A stretch of 64,000 bases of DNA from Asterella californica (taxonomy: Eukaryota > Streptophyta > Marchantiopsida > Marchantiales > Aytoniaceae). The notes under the pieces are model-generated. The model worked only from the letters and a program-made list of their open reading frames with translations, was not told where the DNA came from and searched no databases. Below are positions 59,237-64,000 of the stretch, in pieces. Within the stretch, counting starts at the first letter, position 1. Every line of letters begins with the position of its first letter. The translations under genes and the position numbers were made by a program. The stretch covers positions 15,346,001 to 15,410,000 of the forward strand of contig JAYKYS010000004.1 in NCBI GenBank assembly GCA_036924285.1, given 5' to 3'.

Positions 59237-60000
59237 TAGACAACATCTCTACTGATATAGAATTGCTTCGTCAAAGGATTATAACGTCTATATCATTTCG
59301 TATCAAAAACATATCCAAGGAAGATACATCTATCTGCTTTCGGATCTAGTTTCTCACATTTTACATCAAGTACGTGCACGGAAAAGACACATCCAAAAAC
59401 TTTAAGGAAAGAATAATCAAGCTTACTGCTTGTGAAGACCTCCATCGATGTCTTTTGTGGATTATCGTTGTAGGCGTTCGACTCATTAGATACACCGCAC
59501 ATGAAATAACTTTGCTCAGTAAGGTCTAGGCATGACCTTCTCGTTCAACATATCACGTGTAGCTTTTGTTATGTGTCAGTTCTTGCACTCCGCAACCTCG
59601 TTCTGCTGTGGATTTTAACTACACGTCTTTTGACGTTAGATGTCATGCTCATGGAGATATGCATCGAACTTTCCAAGAAGAAACTCGTCTTCTTCATCAG
59701 ATCTCAGACAAAGGATAGACTCTCTACACTATTTTTCCACCAACTTGTAGAAAGTGCAGAATGCTAACAATATTTTGGTAGATGACTTATTTCTCAAGAA
59801 ATAGATCTAAGTATAAAGCGAATAATCATCAATGAAAGACACGAAGTACTTTTCATACTTGGCTGAAAAGTACTCCATAAATCAGTGTGAATAAGCTCCA
59901 AGAGCTTGTTCACTCTCATACTTGATTCCTTAAAGAGCTATCTAGCTTGCTTGTCGAACTAACATGCTACGCAGACTCCAGTGGGCTCATTGGATTTGAA
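59236..60000 (-). pseudogene. copia integrase remnant
   Basis: Minus-strand frames encode GVCVACQLDKQA near 59960, LLELIHTDLW near 59900, and 59293-59502 encodes FLKVFGCVFSVHV and DRCIFLGYV, the conserved copia integrase C-terminal block. Stops break the core. Confidence 0.82.
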
Positions 60001-60186
60001 TTTGGACGGACTTGTAACCAGGTCAGAACTCAGAAGGTTTTTTAGTCTCTGAAAGTTCATGTGCCCAATTTGTTTATGCTAGATATCAATGTCAGACACT
60101 ACTTGTAACTTAGGCACAAAAACATCTAGTTTGAATAATCTATCACTCTTGCTACCTCGAGCTATGACAGTCTACTAGAATCTTCA

Positions 60187-62040
60187 ATGAAGCATCCATC
60201 TTTACTGAAGCACACTTGCATACCTTGCTCTACCAATTGTCTTACAAATAGCAGGTTTCTAGTCAATGTGGGTACATGCAAAATATTCTCTATATCATTA
60301 ACGTTGAAGAAAGAATGTCTAGCGGAATGTTATTTGTGTGTTGGATCTGGTGCTTGGTGTCATCGTCTGTCATCATACACTGAAGAGTCTCCACAACTCG
60401 AGTGAACTAAATCACTCGATAAGATATCATGTGATTGGTGGCTATAAAGTCGATCATCCAGTCAATCTGTGGCTCGAAAGCCGCATAACTCTAATGTGTA
60501 GTAACCAGCAACTGCTCCGAGTAGACTTGCTCAGTTGCTGCATAACCTTGATGGTTGTAGCCTTGCTGATTGTTCTGTCGTTTGTAGCACTAATTGCATT
60601 GTGGCCTTGCTTCTTGCCGTAGTTGTGAGAATTAGACGCACGTCTCTGATTATTGGAAAAACTAATCTGTTGTTGGTTCTGCTGGTTTTGATTTTGATTC
60701 CGTTACTTCTGCTGCAACTGTTGCTATTGTTGTTGCAACTCTGTCCACGTCCAGCATCTTTTCCATAAGCTCTACCTTGAGATCCTCTAGAACTACAAAA
60801 TAGATAGATTTTTGTTGACCCCTCAAATAGAACTCCCTAGCATGTGCACCTCCTCTCCTAACATTATAAGAACTAGCACCACATAAGGGGTTATTTGATC
60901 GAAATCAAAGTGATGAACATGCCTTGTATCAACATGCAATCCTTACAATGTGATCACAATCAAGATAGTGAGATTAATCTCTACTTTGACAGAAGATAAT
61001 TGATCTGTGAGCTTTTCGACGTGGTTCACGTAATCGTTGGCGTACATCAATCCTTTCATCACCGTGTTGAACTGCTGCAACGATTGCAGCTTCTGTGTCT
61101 CTATGTCTGATTTAAATAGACGTGCGAGTGTATGTCAAGCTTTCTTGGATGTATCACAATCTTGGGATATGATCGATCATCAATGCTGAAATTATCAGTA
61201 AGATGTAGTAAATCATATGGTACAATCGCTTCTTCCACTCTTTGAATTTCACGGTAGAAACGGATATATCGAACGCTTTCTCCTCCTTGGTGATAAGATC
61301 TCATAGATTTTGTCCTTGCAAGAAAGTCATCATCTTGAACTTTCACACTTGATAGTTGTTCTTGTCTTTGATCTTTTCTCTAGTATCAAAGACACAAACT
61401 CTATCATAATTGCAATCGAGAAATTGCAATATTTTGTACGTAGAAAACTCCACATAACGTCCATAAAACTTATTCGCCCACACCTCGAAATCAGAAGTTT
61501 CTCACAAGTCACGAAAAAGCAACTCCGTGCACTTCTTTTGTAGCGAGAATGAGAAATGTACGACTGTAGTTGTACAAAACAAAGCAAAAATGTCAAAAGA
61601 ACAAACCAAGAAAAGTCAAAACTATACCAAATGAGATAAGAAATGGACGTGCAATACTTCAAATTTTCACAAATTTTTCAGATGGACTAGTATTTGGTTT
61701 GGACTCAAGTCTTAAAACTTTTGTTTTGGTCACAAAAGATCTGTTTGAAAATCTACCGCTGAAAAGCTCCAAATAAGTTGAAACTTTACAGAGTACAAAA
61801 TTCACACCTTATGAACAAGACAACTTCTATCGGACTGATCAACAAATTTCAGTGAGAAAAAACTGTCTAGGTCTCTAAAATCTCGTCCAAAAATTTTGGT
61901 GGTCAAAAAAATGATTTTGTCTCACTCGAACGCATCAGTCGGACAGTGCTCAATATTAGACACAACTCCGACTGCTCTCTTGTACTTCTTCATGCACAAA
62001 ATCTATCTTGCTCATCAACGATGGATACACTCTCTCTACT
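60187..62040 (-). pseudogene. copia gag and protease region, decayed
   Basis: This is where gag and protease must lie. A Gln/Asn-rich stretch is read on the minus strand near 60680-60770, and 61101-61346 encodes a charged helical segment. No intact zinc knuckle or protease triad could be read by eye. Confidence 0.5.
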
Positions 62041-62052
62041 ACTCTGCTACGA
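62041..62052 (-). other. degenerate primer binding site of the copia element
   Basis: On the minus strand TCGTAGCAGAGT follows the 5' LTR and differs at two places from TGGTATCAGAG. Confidence 0.65.
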
Positions 62053-62274
62053 TGTAGAAAGATTGATACTTCAAAGAAGACACTCCATGAAGAGAGAGCA
62101 AGTAGATAAAGAAATAATTAGGAATGAGATGAGAGAGACAACTTCCCATCTCCATGTGGATGAGTATAAGGGAAACTCTAATGATAGATTAACCCTCTAA
62201 CTAACTGTACATAACAACCTTAACTACTCCGGCTGGTATCAGCCGTCGATCTACTAGAGCTTACTAAATCAGCA
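62053..62274 (-). repeat. 5' LTR of the copia element
   Basis: On the minus strand it begins TGCTGATTTAG and ends TTTCTACA; it aligns along its length with 57625-57858 with several small indels. Confidence 0.88.
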
Positions 62275-63197
62275 AAGTATGGAATCAACTTAAAGCTATT
62301 CACCAGCTTTACAAGTTATGATTCATCTTGAAACAAACTACGTAGTGTTGATAGAGAAATGGTTAAGATGGAGATTTTGATTTTGATTTTGAGATGGAGC
62401 AAAAGAAAATCTTTTCTTCAGATACAGGAGGAAAAAAGGATTGTTACATGCTTTTATACTCATACTCGGTGTTTAATGACATAAGATTTTCTTTCTCTGT
62501 CATGCTTACTTCCATAAAAAGAATCCACTGGTTATAACTTGCTATAGATTGCAGTTTTAATTTAATTTCATCTTTGATTCTGGATGTAATCAGTCTTTTT
62601 AGTCTGGTTACGGTTGAACATGTAAGCCTTTTCTAACCTAATCCGAAGTATCTAGCTTCCCTAAACGGCCCTTGAGCCATGGCATTAAACCTTCAAAATG
62701 GAAAACAATAAGATGGATAAGAATAAATTCGTGATGATTTTAGCATATCTTATTATTATCTAAATCGTTGTTGGCAGATTTAGGAAAGTTAATGACAACT
62801 TAGAAATGTCTAAGAAAGAAAGATGGAATATCAATAGATTTCATGTGGTTAAACTTCTCAAGATTTATCTCTGTGTCTTACACAAGAACTTCCAAGAATG
62901 ATGCAATAAGTCGACCAAACATAAAGATATCTAACATGTAAATAACCCTTTTGTAAATTTTATAACCGACATCATCGTTGAAAGCTCTTTTGATCTAATC
63001 ATGTCTTTCTCCCCAAGTGCTCCGTGCTCCTAGAATATCCATCCAGATAGTGACTTCTATTTATACCGATAGAGACACTCTGCCTTTGAACGTTACAAAT
63101 ATAAGTTGTCACCTTTGCACTCTTCTTCTTTAAACTCCATCTAGATGATGACTTCTTTTATGTAGAAGTAGAGAATAATCATCTTTCAATGTGACAC
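62275..63197. other. intergenic, no feature seen
   Basis: Non-coding DNA between the copia element and the next gypsy fragment. Nothing recognisable on either strand. Confidence 0.4.
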
Positions 63198-64000
63198 TTA
63201 TTGATTATTTTGAACTAATAATAAACTTTTTGGTGATCCTCTTCTTGATCTTATGTGGAGAATAACCACAAATTTGTCTCCATCCTCATCATCCTGTCCT
63301 ACTACCCATCCGATTGCAACCGGACTTGTATCTACAATAAGAACCACCGGCCTGACACCTTTGTAATCAATCCTTCTCAAAACTAGAGGAGATGATAGTA
63401 AAGACTTCAGCTTCCGTACCGCATCAATATGCTCTTCCTCCCATCTGAACTTATGACCCTTGAGTAACAACCCATATAGGATCCGCCACATGCGCATAAT
63501 GAGGAATCCAAATGTGATAGAATACACAAGCACCCAAAAATCTTCTTACTTCTATCAGCGAGTTGCAAATCTCCTTCATCCTCCCATTCTCATTCACTTT
63601 ATTTGGGTCTGGCTTCCGACCAAACTATCCACACTAATGACCAACGATCAGAACTTCTCAACCCCAAATTAGACTTCGCATTAACAGCGTGAGATGAATT
63701 TCCTCAAGTCGAGATAGGATCTTCTCACAATCTGCGATGTGATCGATGACGTATCGTCGACATCTTCTCTGATCTAATGCTTCATTCTTCTCATCCTCCA
63801 ACCATCCTTTGATGGGGATGTCATCCAAGAACAGCATCGTCTTTTCAGAGACGAAGTCCCTGAGAACTCTATTCATCTCGTTCATCATGTGTGCTACCGA
63901 GTTGGTAGCTCTCTGTGGTAAAATACACATCCTAACCAACCTTAAAGGTGTCCTCATTGTCGTGAAGCTTCTGCTCTCCTCCGCTAGTTGAAATTGATCA
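63198..64000 (-). pseudogene. Ty3/gypsy pol fragment (RT and RNase H), leaves the window
   Basis: Reading right to left, 63658-63957 encodes RMCILPQRATNSVAHMMNEM and KTMLFLDDIPIKG (RT, with FLDD in place of YXDD), and 63198-63533 encodes LLLKGHKFRWEEEHIDAVRK and VVLIVDTSPVAIGWVVGQ (RT thumb to RNase H). Frames are shifted in between. It differs in type from the other gypsy elements of the window. Confidence 0.85.

Larger units (their letters stand above)
57625..62274 (-). mobile_element. Ty1/copia LTR retrotransposon, complete outline, coding region decayed
   Basis: Two LTRs (57625-57858 and 62053-62274) enclose 4.2 kb with gag, integrase, RT and RNase H in copia order on the minus strand. 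A degenerate initiator-Met PBS adjoins the right LTR and a purine tract adjoins the left LTR. The coding region has many stops. The flanking pentamers (TAATA and AAGTA) do not match, so the target duplication is lost or the ends have been rearranged. Confidence 0.92.

Noticed and set aside
1..64000. CRISPR arrays, bacterial operons, tRNA or rRNA genes
   Set aside because: No regularly spaced repeats, no polycistronic gene layout, and no tRNA-like A/B boxes were found by eye; all structure fits plant nuclear DNA.

Overview
The window is nuclear DNA of a land plant. It carries intron-rich genes with canonical plant splice sites (a plant-type RST1, a signal peptidase subunit, a theta-class GST), a plant-type BAR-PH-ArfGAP-ankyrin protein, and Ty3/gypsy and Ty1/copia elements primed by the initiator-Met tRNA. 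Several retroelement types remind me of those I know from bryophytes, so a moss, liverwort or hornwort is my best guess. This is inference; no species call can be made from the sequence alone.

Layout. (1) 84-8715, minus: the 5' part (20 exons, about 1,066 codons) of an RST1/focadhesin-like gene that leaves the window at the left edge. (2) 8.7-10.17 kb: intergenic. (3) 10175-16285, plus: a complete but inactivated Ty3/gypsy chromovirus with LTRs, a TCCAT target duplication, PBS and PPT; its LTRs hold a dense array of heat-shock elements. (4) 16.37-17.59 kb: a large inverted repeat with 43-bp subrepeats (foldback-like). (5) 18.3-22.5 kb: decayed gag (plus) and pol (minus) of other gypsy elements. 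(6) 24802-26936, minus: complete six-exon SPCS3. (7) 28.0-31.7 kb, plus: a decayed gypsy element whose integrase ends in a PHD-finger-like motif. (8) 33.49-33.86 kb: a MITE-like element. (9) 35751-38447, plus: complete seven-exon theta-class GST. (10) 43208-45475, plus: intronless ArfGAP (AGD/ACAP type). (11) 45.5-52 kb: gene-poor, with a second copy of the MITE family and several near-perfect hairpins. (12) 53.2-54.26 kb, plus: an HUH-endonuclease (Replitron-like) transposase broken by one in-frame stop. (13) 57625-62274, minus: a Ty1/copia element with both LTRs. (14) 63.2-64 kb, minus: another gypsy pol fragment leaving the window.

The four host genes are unrelated housekeeping functions: cytoplasmic exosome/Ski-linked RNA decay or trafficking (RST1), ER signal peptide cleavage (SPCS3), peroxide detoxification/glutathione transfer (GSTT), and Arf-GTPase vesicle traffic (AGD). 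They sit as islands in transposon-derived DNA; nothing suggests co-regulation. Exon models were built by eye from homology, splice consensus and reading-phase agreement; every junction given for the three multi-exon genes keeps the frame open.
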